Source of the DNA: Ceratotherium simum simum
Taxonomy: Eukaryota > Chordata > Mammalia > Perissodactyla > Rhinocerotidae
Assembly (NCBI RefSeq): GCF_000283155.1
Contig: NW_004454179.1
Location: 2,790,335 to 2,854,334 of the forward strand
Direction of reading: 5' to 3'
Length of the DNA: 64,000 nt
Positions 53,615 through 63,904 of the stretch are shown piece after piece. The notes beneath the pieces are model-generated. The model ran no database searches. It was not told the origin of the DNA and saw only the letters and a program-made list of their open reading frames with translations. How positions within the stretch are numbered: position 1 is the first letter of the stretch; each line of letters opens with the position of its first letter. A program made the position numbers and the translations under genes.

Positions 53615-54720
53615 TTGGCAGAAACTATCTGTGAAAAAGACCAGACATTGAAGTTACTATACAAAGTCTTTCAATTGACAATCTTAAACATGCTCAAAGA
53701 ACTAAAGGAAACCAGGAAAATGATGTATGAACATCACTTTAAAGAGACAGAACATCATTACAAACAGATAGAAATTATAACAAGGAGCCAAATAAAAATT
53801 CTGGAGCTGAAAAGTATAATAACAGAAATGAAAAATTCACTAGAGGAGTTCAACAGCAGATCTGAGCAGAGAAAAGAAAGAATCAGTGAACTTGAAGATG
53901 GGACCATTGAAATTACTCATACTGAGGAGCAGAAAGAAAAGTGAACAAAGCCTAAGGTACTCGTGGATACCATCAAGCCAACCAACACGTGCATTTTGGG
54001 AGTCCCAGAAGGAGAAGAGAGAGAGAAATATGCAGAGAGGTTACTTACAGAAATAATGACCAAAAACTTCCCAAATTTGATGACTCTACATGTCCAAGAA
54101 GCTCAACAAACTCCACTTATGATGAAATCAAAGAAATCCACACTGAGATACATTATAATCAAACTGTTGAAAAACAAAGACAGAGAATCTTGAGAGCAGT
54201 AAGACAGAAGAAACTAATTATGTTCAAGGGACTCTCAATAGGGCTAACAGCCAGTTTCTCAGGCGGAATGCAAAAGGAGGACATATTTCAAGTGCTGGAA
54301 AAAAGAAACCCCTGTCAATCAAGAAGTCTACAAATTCCTCAAGAATTCTGGCAAAACTGTTCTTCAAGAATGAAAGAGAGGGGCCAGCCCGGTGGCACAA
54401 GCGGTTAAGTGCATGTGCTCCACTGTGGCGGCCCAGGGTTCGCTGGTTCGGATCCTGGCATGCACAGACGCACTGCTTGGCAAGCCATGCTGTGTTGGCA
54501 TCCCATATAAAGTAGAGGAAGATGGGCATGGATGTTAGCCCAGAGCCAGTCTTCCTCAGCATAAAAGAGGAGGATTGGCATTGTATGTTAGCTGAGGGCT
54601 GGTCCTCCTCACAAAAAAAAAAAAAAAAAAAGAATGAAAGAGAAATTAAGATATTCCAGATAAACAAAAGCTGAGGGAGTTTGTTAACAGTAGACTTGCC
54701 CTACAAGAAATGTTAAAGGG
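53615..54720 (+). pseudogene. Broken HAL1/L1-type ORF1 (ORF1p remnant)
   Basis: ORF1p of intact L1-type elements is an RNA-binding chaperone that trimerises through a coiled coil. Here the first open piece (53615-53944, 109 codons) is a Lys/Glu/Ile-rich coiled coil ending with EFNSRSEQRKERISELED, a standard ORF1p signature. An in-frame TGA at 53942 separates it from a second piece (53963-54193) in the same frame with an RRM-like segment: ILGVPEGEEREKYAERLL, then VQEAQQTP and RYIIIKLL. After a further stop at 54191 the homology shifts frame (ILRAVRQKK). The C-terminal domain reappears beyond the ERE in a third reading (QKLREFVNSRLALQEMLK, about 54668-54720). Two stops, a frameshift and the SINE make it inactive. 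Confidence 0.85.
54367..54643 (+). mobile_element. ERE SINE, sense, inside HAL1 ORF1
   Basis: Body 54381-54629: GGGGCCAGCCCGGTGGCACA head, 'TTCGCTGGTTCGGATCCTGG', 'AAGCCATGCTGTGTTGGCAT', two 3' units and an 18-19 nt A tail. AAGAATGAAAGAGA is repeated perfectly at 54367-54380 and 54630-54643. Confidence 0.96.
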
Positions 54721-54960
54721 AGTCCTCAGGTACAACTTGAAGCCGTACAAAGAAATAAAGATCTCTAGTAAAGATAACTACACAGGTAAATACGAAAGCC
54801 AGTATTATTGTATTTTTGATTTGTAACTCTACTTTTAATTTCCTACATGATTTAAAAAGACAAATAAAAAATAATTATAAATTTATATTGTTGGCACATG
54901 AAGTGAAAAATTCAAGGTGTATAATGGTGTGATTGAAAACTGTCATTTTCGTAAAAAAAA

Positions 54961-55159
54961 TAAAAGGATGTGTTTGCGTATATGTGTGTGTATACACATA
55001 GATCATGCACATACTTATACACATACATGCCTGTATGGGCATAAAACATTTCTGAAAGAGTATACAAGAAAACTGATAAGTTATTTCCCTTATAATTTTG
55101 AGAGCTGGGTGAACATGCTCCCAGCAGTTAATTTTTGTTCTTTGTCTCAAATCTGCCAC
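54961..55159. repeat. Imperfect TG/CA repeat and L1 scrap
   Basis: About 54978-55030 alternates TG and CA imperfectly. 'AGAGTATACAAGAAAACTGA' near 55056 looks like a sense L1 3' UTR scrap. Confidence 0.6.
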
Positions 55160-55343
55160 TTTTTTCATTTCTCCATTTCCAGAAAGGTACTACCACTTAT
55201 CCGGTTGATCATGTCAGAAAAGTGGGAATCAAGTTTGTTTTTTCTCTTTTCCTCACCCACCCCCCATTAAATCAATCATTAAATCCTGCTAATTTTACCT
55301 CCAAAACATATCTTAACTTTGTCTACTTGTACTGCAGAAGATG
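55160..55343 (+). repeat. L2 ORF2 fragment, sense, left part
   Basis: Pyrimidine-rich DNA with 'TTTACCTCCAAAACATATCT' matches the L2 ORF2 segment 'taccttcaaaatatatcc'. It is split by an MLT1 LTR and continues at 55816. Confidence 0.7.
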
Positions 55344-55815
55344 TTGACTATCCCCCAATATTTGTTGTCCTTTTCATCCTTGGTCATAGAACTCTTGATT
55401 TTGAACTCTTGAACCTGTAGTCGCTAGCATAACCATTTTATTTCCCAAAACTCCTTGCAACCAGATGGGGCCACGTGACTAAGTTCTATCCAATGATTTA
55501 TAACTAAAAGTGTCATATGTCATTTCTAGAAATGTTCTTAAAGGGAGGGGACATACCTTTTTTTCTCCCTTTCTCATTAATGTTGGCTAGAATAAAAGCA
55601 ATATGGCTGAAATTAGAGCAGCCATCTTGGACCAGTAGGTGGAAGTCATATGTTGAGAAACAAGATAGAAGGAATCTGGTCCTTGGTAATAGTGGAGCCA
55701 CCAACCTAATTTTAGGCTGACTATGTGCAGACTTCAATTATGTGAGAGAGAAGTAAACATCTATCCGTCCAAGCCACTGTAATTTGGAGTTTTCTGTCAC
55801 AGCTACTCCTAATCT
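55344..55815 (+). mobile_element. Old MLT1 (F-I type) LTR, sense, inside L2
   Basis: 'CCAAAACTCCTTGCAACCAG', 'GGGGCCACGTGACTAAGTTC', 'ATGTTGAGAAACAAGATAGA', 'AGCCACTGTAATTTGGAGTT' and 'TCTGTCACAGCTACTCCTAA' follow the older MLT1 LTR order. No internal genes. Confidence 0.75.
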
Positions 55816-56725
55816 CAAATGATAAAATGTCTCTCCATTTCAGCCACCAACTCCTTGGTCCAAGCCCAACCTGTCTCACCTGAACTACTGCAACAGCATC
55901 CTGACTGTTCCTGCCACATCCAATCTTGGCCTCTCTCTCCATTCAGTTCTACGCACTCCAACCAGAGTATGCATGTAACTATACATATAAGACCAAATCA
56001 CTCCCTTGTTTATAATCCTTTAATGTGTTTTTATTAGTTTTAGAATAAGTTGAAAATTCTCAACACAGCCTATTCAATCTTTTATTATCTGGCCGCTGAA
56101 ACATCAGCTCTTCTCTTACTACTACCACCTCCCCCCTTGTCTGGCCTTAAATTACATTGAAGCTTCAAATATCCCAATCCTCTACCTTTCCATTCATCTT
56201 GAATCTTCTTTCTCCAATCCTTACTGCCTAAATAACTCCTACTCATCTTTCAGGTCTCTCAGAAAATTCCTCAGGATTTGTAGTCAGGGGCCGTTTCTAA
56301 ACTTCCTCATGGCATAATAGACTTTTAAAATAGTCTTTACTTGCACTTACATAATTATTTGTGTAATTATTCATTTAATGTTTCAAATCATGTATGTGCC
56401 TAATGTACCTACAGATGCATTCCGTAACCCACATAGATTTTTTGTTTTTGCTTTTTTTTTTTTTTTTAATTAAACTTGAAGGACTTTAGTCAGTACATCC
56501 TCTTTTTGGTTTGTCATAGGTCCTACCAATTAATGCAGTTTCACAAACTTATATCCCTTCCCTGTGTCCTTTAGGCCTTCGTATCTTTGGCCTGTCTCCT
56601 CCACTAAACTAGAAGTTCCATTAGGGTAAGGATAGTGCTTGTCTTTCACATCATTCTATGCTCTCTGTCTTAATATGCTTGGGATATATCAAGATGCCCT
56701 GGAAATCCTTGTCAAATGAATGAAG
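55816..56725 (+). repeat. L2 ORF2 end and 3' UTR, sense, right part
   Basis: 'CACCTGAACTACTGCAACAG', 'CACTCCAACCAGAGTATGCA', 'TTTCAGGTCTCTCAGAAAAT' and the end 'CTTGTCAAATGAATGAA' follow L2 to its 3' terminus. A poly-T run of ~20 at 56450-56469 interrupts the 3' UTR and may mark another, unidentified antisense insertion. Confidence 0.82.
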
Positions 56726-57000
56726 GCTATAAATGAACTGCCCTTGTTATAATTATGAATAGTCTTTTTCTTCCTTTGGTTTTATTTTCAATAGAAGATA
56801 CTAAATGGAGATAAGTGTGGGGAAGTACCCACTTGGTGAATGTTTCAAAACAAATTTTGAACAAACTTAGCACAAGATTCTGAACATTACAGCTAACTTT
56901 CACTCTCTTTTTCACTAATGGACTAAATAGAAAGTTAATTCATATGTTTATACTTTTGTAAGTTTCAAGAAGGTTACAAAAACATTTCATCTGGGCCATT
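56726..57000. other. Unique DNA, nothing recognised
   Basis: No family or gene recognised. Confidence 0.35.
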
Positions 57001-57031
57001 ATATTTCTTGGAGTAGGAACTCTCTATTTTG
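57001..57031 (+). mobile_element. L1 3' UTR scrap, sense, left part
   Basis: 'AGGAACTCTCTATTTTGGCA' resembles the 'gggaactctctgtactatttttgca' end of the L1 3' UTR. It continues after the ERE at 57291. Confidence 0.55.
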
Positions 57032-57290
57032 GCAATTTTCCTTCTTTTTTTTTTGTGAGGAAGATCAGCCCTGAGATAACATCCATGCCAATCCTCCACT
57101 TTTTGCTGAGGAAGTCTGGCCCTGGGCTAACATCTGTGCCCATCTTCCTCCACTTTACATGGGACTCCACCACAACATGGCCTGGCAAGCGGAGCATTGA
57201 TGCGCGCCCAGGATCCGAACCTGGGCCACCAGCAGCGGAGCGTGTGCACTTAACCACTATGCCATGGGGCTGGCCCCAGCAATTTTTCTT
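57032..57290 (-). mobile_element. ERE SINE, antisense, inside L1 3' end
   Basis: Body 57044-57278. Two 3' units ('GATAACATCCATGCCAATCC', 'GCTAACATCTGTGCCCATCT') and the reversed head 'ATGCCATGGGGCTGGCCCC' identify it. GCAATTTT(C/T)CTT is repeated at 57032-57043 and 57279-57290 with one mismatch. Confidence 0.95.
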
Positions 57291-57325
57291 AAATCTAAAA
57301 TTATCTCCAAATTAAAAAGTTTATT
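57291..57325 (+). mobile_element. L1 3' terminus scrap, sense
   Basis: 'AAATCTAAAATTATCTCCAA' followed by an 'attaaaaagttt' end matches the last bases of an L1 3' UTR. Confidence 0.6.
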
Positions 57326-58454
57326 TTAAAAAAGGGGGAAGGGAGGGTGTGCCTCCTTCTCTTGGATTTCCAAGTTCAACTATGGATGGTTTCAGATCTA
57401 TTTTGAACCAACTGACTCTTGCTTTCCTATTGTCTTTTCATCACACTGTTAACAGCATTACACCAACATTTAGCTAAAGTTTATTGAAAGGCACCACTTT
57501 TGGAGAATATGCTCATGTGAGGCCATTGCATATGACTACAAAATTTGGGCACTGCACACAGGTCCCGAGATGGAGGGCATTGAGGGCTGAAACCCAGCCT
57601 GTGTTCCATACTAAGCTGCTGCACACCCTGGTGCAGGGCTCCCTCAGCCCAGAGGAAGAAGGTACCCTATGTGCCAGCAGCAGACCTGTGCTCTTGGGGA
57701 GCAAGTGCATTTCTTTGCCACCCCTAGCCTTGATCCTTGCCACAGAAGAGAAACTGTAAGGGAGAATGAAGCTAACACCCAGAAAGAGGCCAACACTAGT
57801 GATGGAGAGAGAGGAGTTCTGGGTGGCATCCAGTCCTATGTTTCCTCTTGTCTTAATCAGGAGACTATATCCCTGGCTTCACTAAGCCTTGGTAGTTCAA
57901 CCCCTTTTTCAATTAAATCTCCCCCTCCCCCCTAGTTTAACCTTAGCTAGTTTAATTGGATTTTCATTTCTTGTGGAATATCTTAGATCTCTTCCAGCTC
58001 TGATATACAGCACAATAACCATAGGATCAGCTGGGACAGAGATCTACAGTGGTATTCTAGTAAATGTTTCACAACCAGCTATGGTGGGAAGCAGGGTGCT
58101 GATTTGTAGCATTTTCTGATTTCTACAGTGTAAGTATTGCAACCATGTCTGATTTCAAACTACCTACATGATGTCATTGAATACGGAGTTGGGAAGAAGG
58201 CACACAATTGGCTTTTGTAAGTGTGTATGAGCTGGTTCTGGACACTACTGGAAAGCTTATATTAGGTCCAACTTTGTCCATCGATGGGGTTTGTGTACAG
58301 TGTTGGTCACCAAGTGGTAAGCCCACAGGCTAAATGTGGCTTCAGATGTGCTCTGTTTAGCCTATAAGTGTTTAAAGTATTTTGGTTTAGTTGCCAGCAT
58401 TTGAATATGCTGTTTTACCTAAAAATACATGTTCCCACCTTTCATGAGAATGGA
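57326..58454. other. Mostly unique DNA; possible LTR scrap
   Basis: 57756-57970 ('AGGCCAACACTAGTGATGGA' to 'TAGTTTAATTGGATTTTCAT') may be the 3' part of an old LTR-like repeat. Open frames of 61-91 codons overlap on both strands without any domain. Confidence 0.35.
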
Positions 58455-58585
58455 AATATATTGCATTATTGGGCCTGGTGCTCAGAAAGGTTCAATGATT
58501 TATCCAAGGTGACATGAAGCGTCAGTGTCTGAACCAGAACAAGAACTCAGGTCTCATGATTCCCAAACCAAAGCCTGCGCCACTT
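58455..58585 (-). repeat. MIR fragment, antisense
   Basis: 'GTTCAATGATTTATCCAAGG' and 'AACTCAGGTCTCATGATTCC' followed by 'AAAGCCTGCGCCACT' are the head half of an antisense MIR. Confidence 0.75.
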
Positions 58586-59594
58586 CTTCAAGTTGCCCTC
58601 CATTTCCTTGTCCGTTATCATCTTCACTACCATTTGCTTGCTTGGCATTTTCTCTGTAACTCATATTTTCCATTCACAAAGCACTACGTGACCACGGGTC
58701 ATTAAGGCCTTATCTATGGGCTCACGACGAGGTGAGTCATGGCAAAGATTCTGTGAATTGACCAACTCTCTGTCCTGTTCACTTTTGCTGTTTAGTATAC
58801 TGAGTGAAGTTTTTGTAAAGATAATGCAGATTCACTGCAAAAAGAATCTGCAAAAAGAAGAATATGGTAAATTACAAGGGAAAAGTGAAAAATTACCTCC
58901 AAACCTACTATTAACACTTGTTATAAGAGAACAGTGCTTCAGACATCCTGTGTGCATACAGAGAAAAAGATTGCTAGTCAGAAATGGGATCATTCCAGAT
59001 GTGCTATTTTCAAACATCTTTAAATTTAATGCTATTTGAATTTGACAAAAGAAAAAGAAACTAAAGGGAAGCTATAACGAAAGCGAAACTGAAGGAATTG
59101 CTGAACTTTAAATCAATGTTTATTTATCATGAGGACCATTAGTTCTTCAAAGATACCCTTAGATTAAGAAAAAAAAATTGTGATAAGCGTTAAGAGTTTT
59201 GAGTCATTACGGTTTTTTTTCTTCACTTCCATGTTGCACTTTTGGAGAGCATCTTTGATGCACTCCTAGGAGAGCTAAGGACATTCACACACTAAAAACT
59301 CCTCTATCTCCCCTTTCCCCTGCTGAGTTTAGTTGGTTCATTTCATTTTTATGTGGTTACGGTTTTTAATATTTGCATTGTGTTTTGTAACCATGATTTC
59401 CACAGTTGATTAATCTTTGCTCTATATTTAAGTGAATTCACTGCTCTGCACCAGTCTTTTATCATAACTTCTTCATTCTTGAGTTCTTTACTTTAATCCC
59501 TCTCTGGTTTGTATGGATTTCACCATCAAGTAGCCCCCCCACCTCCCTCCCCCAAGAAGAGCTTATAGTAGCTGTGTTCCTTGAATCCTCATAG
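58586..59594. other. Mostly unique DNA
   Basis: A weak antisense L1 3' UTR-like scrap lies near 58830-58970. A C-rich run, 'AGCCCCCCCACCTCCCTCCC', lies near 59533. Nothing else is recognised. Confidence 0.35.
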
Positions 59595-60650
59595 TCTTAA
59601 GAATGTCTTTCTGTTACCTTGACAAATAGCCTGGCTGGATATAAAGTTCTTGAGTCATGCTTTCTTTTTCTCAGAACTTAGTAGCTATTGTCCTTTGTCT
59701 TTTGACATAAGGCACTGAACTTGGCCTTTTACCATGGCTTCTCCACTTATCTCCCTTTTGGTCTGAGTCATCATTGGATTTTTTTTCCAAGCAGGGTTCA
59801 TGTGTATTATTTTCCCTAAGTCTATTTGTTTTCATATTTGAGATGTTTGCTTGTTGCCTTTATAGATGAGTGACAACCTGTCTTTACAGGCACGTTCCAG
59901 TACTTGTGGCAGGGAATAACACCAGGGAAGGTTTGAAGACTGCTTGGCTTACAAAAACAAAAAACGAACAAACAAAAACCTTGTAAATGGCTTGTTTTTC
60001 TTGCTTGTTTTCCTGAATAATTGTTTATTCTTAAAGCTCAGTTACAACCAGGATATATCTCAACGTTGCTTGTGCTATATCTTTTTTCCTTTGCAACTTA
60101 TGTGCTCCTTTAATATACAGATTTAATTCTTTCTTTATTTCAGGGAAATTTTCTTCTTTAGAACTTTAAACAATATTTCTTTATGATTTGTTAGGTTTGC
60201 TACTTCAGGGACATCTGTTAGCCTTATGTCAGACTGTTTTTTTGTCTGTCTTCTATTTCTATTATCTTCTGTTTACTTTAATGTCCTTGAATTTTTCCTT
60301 GCATTTGTTAAAAAGCAAAACTGAAGCCTATTTATTACATTAATAATTCAATTTTCAGCAAATGTCTATTATTTCCCTCCGCAGTTTATATTTACTTCAT
60401 AGTTCTTCAGTAGTATTACTTTAGCCCTTGATTTGGTTCCTTAACCTCTACCTCCCTTTTCATCTCATTCTATTGTTTTATTGTCTTGTCATTGAACTCT
60501 TTTCCTCATTTCTTTGTTGCAGCATCTTGGCATAGCTGCCACACTGCTTTTGAAAATCTTGCTCACGCTTAATATGTGGAGCTATTTCCAGACCTTCCAT
60601 TTACTTGGATATAGTTTGGTAAATTCTTCTTTCTGCTTTACCTATTTTTC
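59595..60650 (-). mobile_element. Decayed HAL1/L1 ORF1-bearing segment, antisense
   Basis: 'CAAATAGCCTGGCTGGATAT' followed by 'TTTCTTTTTCTCAGAACTTA' is the reverse complement of the 'ctgaaagaa...aattctatacccagc' ORF1 C-terminal region of HAL1/L1. 'CATTCTATTGTTTTATTGTC' and neighbours fit the coiled-coil region further right. No open frame survives. Confidence 0.5.
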
Positions 60651-60889
60651 TTTTCTTCAAGTGTCAACTTGAGGGCTAGTTTTGTGCTCTATCTACTTCT
60701 AACTAGCTAAAGGGTGTGAGGGGAAGGGGATGGACTGCTTGGCTGAGCTGTGCTCAGGGAAGATCCATCCCTGGGAGAAGGTTCTAGCTTTAGAGTCATA
60801 CAATCTCATCAGCAGTACCATGGGCAACCACACCAGCAAAGTCCATCAGATGTCACAGGAGTCCCTCACTGTAATGGAATAACTGTATG
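60651..60889. other. Unique DNA, nothing recognised
   Basis: No family or gene recognised. Confidence 0.35.
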
Positions 60890-61165
60890 GTAAACAACAC
60901 TTTACTGAGCATTTTCTCTGTGCTAGACATTGAAGAAAAAATAGCTACCTTTATTATATATCTATGATGCCAGGCCTATGCTAAGTGCATTATATATTAT
61001 TTTATTTGCTCGATACAACAATATGAAATACCTTTATCAGCCCCTAATTTTTGAGGGGGCTGAGACTTAGAGAAGCTACATAATTTGCCAAAAGTCACAT
61101 AGCTAGTAATCACAGAGTTGAGGTTTGAAACCATGTCTAAATCATAAACTCTTAGTATGCAAAGA
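60890..61165 (-). repeat. MIR remnants, antisense
   Basis: 'ACTGAGCATTTTCTCTGTGC' begins one MIR. 'GATGCCAGGCCTATGCTAAG' restarts the same order 60 bp later and runs to 'GAGGTTTGAAACCATGTCTA', so two MIR pieces overlap or are nested. Confidence 0.75.
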
Positions 61166-62072
61166 TTCTTTTACCAGGAAATTTGATGTGATATTGAGGA
61201 ATACTTGTGGAACTTTAGTCCACTGTGGTTTGCATGTAATCTATTAAAAGCTTGGCAATTTTTCTTTTCCAAAAAAAATTCTGATTTATAGATGAAATAT
61301 TACCTAGACTTGCTTCAAAATAATCTGAAGGGAGGGGGAAAATGGGTGAGGAATAGATGGAACAAGATTGGCCATGGGTTGATAGTTAAAGCTGGGTGAT
61401 TTGAAGCATTGACGCACATTGTACAGGCTTATATAACAACTGCTCAGTTAACGACTATTCACCGTAGTGGCTCTTGAAAAGTTATACCACTTTTGGGACA
61501 ATGACTCCCTGGTTTTTGGTCTAACGACTTTTCATTCCAACACACCCTAAATAAAATAAATACACCATAAAAAGTGCTATTTTAACATTATGGTTTTAGA
61601 CAAAGACACACTCACCAGTTTACTCAATACACTTTTTATCCAGAGAATATCGTATGGAACAAATTTAAATTGCCTGCCATATTTGCATGGACCAAAACTA
61701 TTTTGCTTTGCATGCATACGTCAAGAGAGAGGTGAAGAAGTAGTGCCATCAATAACTCTTCAGTCTGCTTCGTGCGCGTGCTCTTTCCACATTTAGCCTT
61801 TTTATACTGCGAAGGTGATGTTCTATGCCATAACTTTATTTTTAAGTGCAGCTTGAGTGTGAGATGATCCCAAAGTTTGAAAATTAGTGAAGAAAATGGT
61901 GCAGAAAGAAGATTGTACCTCCCACAGAAGACTACACCTCACCTTCTCTCTCCCTCCCCACATCACACCCCATCAAATCTTTTTTTCTGCTTTGGGTGAG
62001 TACAATAAACTTTCATTATGTTACGCTTTATGTATGAATGGTGTTATTTACTTTCAATTGTTTATTTCTTAT
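61166..62072. other. Unassigned DNA, possible DNA-transposon fossil
   Basis: 'CAGTTAACGACTATTCACCG' near 61446 and 'GGTCTAACGACTTTTCATTC' near 61519 recall the 'taacga' subterminal motifs of some Tigger elements. No inverted repeats were found, so no call is made. Confidence 0.3.
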
Positions 62073-62448
62073 TGTTAAAGGCTGAATTGTGTCCCCTCAA
62101 AATTCATCTGTTGAAGTCCTAACCCTCAGTACCTTGGGATGTGACTATATTTGGAGGTAGGGTCTGTAAGAGGTAATTAAGTTAAAATGAGGTCATTAGG
62201 GGGGTCCTAATCCAATAAGACTGCTGTCCTTATAAGAAGAGGAAATTTGGGCAGAGACACGTACAAAGAGAAGACCATGTGAGGACACAGCAAGAAGGCA
62301 GCCATCTATAAACCAAGGACAGAGGCCTCAGTAGGCCGACACCTTGATCTTAAATTTAACCTTCAGAACTGTGAGAGAATAAACTTCTATTGTTTCAGCC
62401 ACCCAGTCTGTGATACTTTTTTATGACAGCCTTAGCAAACTAATATAC
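62073..62448 (+). mobile_element. MLT1 (A-C type) solitary LTR, sense
   Basis: Starts TGTTAAAGGCTGAATTGTGT, then 'CATCTGTTGAAGTCCTAACC', 'GGACACAGCAAGAAGGCAGC', 'TGTTTCAGCCACCCAGTCTG', and ends 'GCAAACTAATATA'. Full length (~376 bp), with no internal region. Confidence 0.92.
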
Positions 62449-62544
62449 TTACCTAAACCTGTTGTTTTCCTTGTTCACTTAGAGGAAGCATTTTCAGGAA
62501 TGGATTAAACACATCAAGTGAAGAATACGTATACTTTTCTCTCT

Positions 62545-62605
62545 CTTTTTGGGTATGCTTGAAATTTTCTATAGTAAAAACTTATAAAAAATATTAAAAA
62601 TATTT
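62545..62605 (+). mobile_element. L1 3' end scrap, sense
   Basis: 'GTATGCTTGAAATTTTCTAT' followed by AGTAAAAACTTATAAAAAAT is the terminal L1 3' UTR with an A-rich end. Confidence 0.75.
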
Positions 62606-62914
62606 CTGGCTAGCATACTTTCAAGTATTGATCTCTAATGACCTACTATGATATTATGTGAATAATAGCTATTCACAGGGGTGATATTTAAAAAAAGTAA
62701 CAGCTGGTCAGTGAGGAAGGTCTGTCTTTTTCCTGGGTGGGCACCTGATACCAATGGGTTGGATGCCTATAAATGATAATCTGAGCTTTGGGCCTTGGCC
62801 ATCTCTTACATATGGATTAAGATTACCCCAAGATTAGATTTGATTGGTTCTGCACCTCATGACCCATTTGTACAGGTCTATTTCCTTCTCAGGTGCTTTG
62901 GCTTTTCAAGGCAA
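62606..62914. other. Unique DNA, nothing recognised
   Basis: No family or gene recognised. Confidence 0.35.
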
Positions 62915-63140
62915 TATGGCAAAGTGGTTCAGAGAATTTTTCTACATGACCTGAGTTTGAATTCTGGCTCCACTACTTACTATCTCGGTGATTGACCTTA
63001 GATAAATTGTCTTCTCTAAATCCCAGTTTCTTCATCTGTAAAATGGGAATAAAGATACCTGTCTTTTAGAATTGTTGGAAGGAGTAAATGAGCTCATCTA
63101 TATAATATGCCTAGCACAGTGTCTGGTCATTATTATTACG
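62915..63140 (+). repeat. MIR SINE, sense
   Basis: 'GCAAAGTGGTTCAGAGAATT', 'GTTTGAATTCTGGCTCCACT', 'TTCTTCATCTGTAAAATGGG' and 'GCCTAGCACAGTGTCTGGTC' follow MIR at full length. Confidence 0.95.
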
Positions 63141-63411
63141 CTGTCTTAAAAAGATGTGGCAATTCAGAATGACTAAATCTTTGGCTTATGTCCATTTGAC
63201 GTGACCTAGGCTGAAATGTCATTTGTGTCATTTTCAGTGCGTTTCCACTTCTCTTTAAGTGACTAAAGTCAGCAGGCGTCCTTCCTTTTGTTTCACAATT
63301 TTAAGCCTCTGTGAACCTCAAGAAATGAACAGATTTCAACATGTGTAGGGAAATAGGAAGGCTCAAATAGGAAGAAAGTCTACCTATTATAGAAACCCAA
63401 CAGAGGTAAAA
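63141..63411. other. Unique DNA, nothing recognised
   Basis: No family or gene recognised. Confidence 0.35.
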
Positions 63412-63526
63412 GATTCATTAATTCATTCAACAAACATTTATTGAATGTCCAATTATATACCAAGCACTATTCTGTATGCTGGGAATATAGTGGTAGACAA
63501 AACTGACAAAAATCCAACCTGGGATT
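63412..63526 (-). repeat. L2 3' end, antisense, left part
   Basis: 'AATTCATTCAACAAACATTT' followed by 'ACCAAGCACTATTCTGTATG' and 'GACAAAACTGACAAAAATCC' is the reversed L2 3' terminus. It is split by an ERE and may continue weakly at 63777-63900. Confidence 0.88.
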
Positions 63527-63776
63527 GAAAATTACATTCATGGGCCGGCCCCGTGGCTTAGTGGTTGGGTGCGCGCGCTCCGCTGCTGGCGGCCCGGGTT
63601 CGGATCCCGGGCGCACACAGACGCACCGCCTCTCCGGCCATGCTGGGGCCGCGTCCCACATACAGCAACTAGAAGGCTGTGCAACTATGACACACAACTA
63701 TCTACTGGGGCTTTGGGGGGAAAATAAATAAATAAATAAAAAATCTTTAAAAAAAAAAAAGAAAATTACATTCATG
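63527..63776 (+). mobile_element. ERE SINE, sense, near-consensus
   Basis: Body 63543-63760: GGCCGGCCCCGTGGCTTAGT head, CpG-rich 'GTGCGCGCGCTCCGCTGCTG', B-box region 'GGGTTCGGATCCCGGG', 'ACAGCAACTAGAAGGCTGTG', then an (AAAT)n/A tail. GAAAATTACATTCATG is repeated perfectly at 63527-63542 and 63761-63776. It is among the youngest insertions in the window. Confidence 0.97.
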
Positions 63777-63904
63777 TGGGGGGTTGACACTGTGCATCTG
63801 GTAGGTGTTATTTATTGATTATGTGTAGTGAGTAGGAAATATACGGTAAATTTCCTGCTGTTGAATCAGTGATCAAATTGCTCATGAGGATATAAAATAA
63901 TATA
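63777..63904. other. Possible L2 continuation
   Basis: 'AGTAGGAAATATACGGTAAA' could be reversed L2 3' UTR continuing after the ERE. The evidence is weak. Confidence 0.35.

Larger units (their letters stand above)
52546..54960 (+). mobile_element. Near full-length HAL1-like LINE (ORF1 only), sense
   Basis: About 2.2 kb after subtracting the nested ERE, close to the ~2.5 kb of HAL1, an L1 relative that has ORF1 but no ORF2. It has a 5' leader (52546-53600), an ORF1 remnant (53615-54720), and then no ORF2. Instead a short 3' UTR follows ('CAAAGAAATAAAGATCTCTA', 'TTTGATTTGTAACTCTACTT') and fades near 54960 at an A-rich end. The left edge abuts an L1 3' end. Confidence 0.75.

Noticed and set aside
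53989..54408. 139-codon plus-strand frame as a host gene
   Set aside because: It is the shifted frame of HAL1/L1 ORF1 running into an ERE. Treated as part of the pseudogene.
56450..56469. Processed pseudogene marked by a poly-T run
   Set aside because: Sequence to the right of the T-run shows no recognisable transcript, and no target duplication is visible.
57484..57935. Small gene suggested by 61-91-codon frames
   Set aside because: Frames overlap on both strands, have no shared domain, and the right half may be an old LTR-like repeat.
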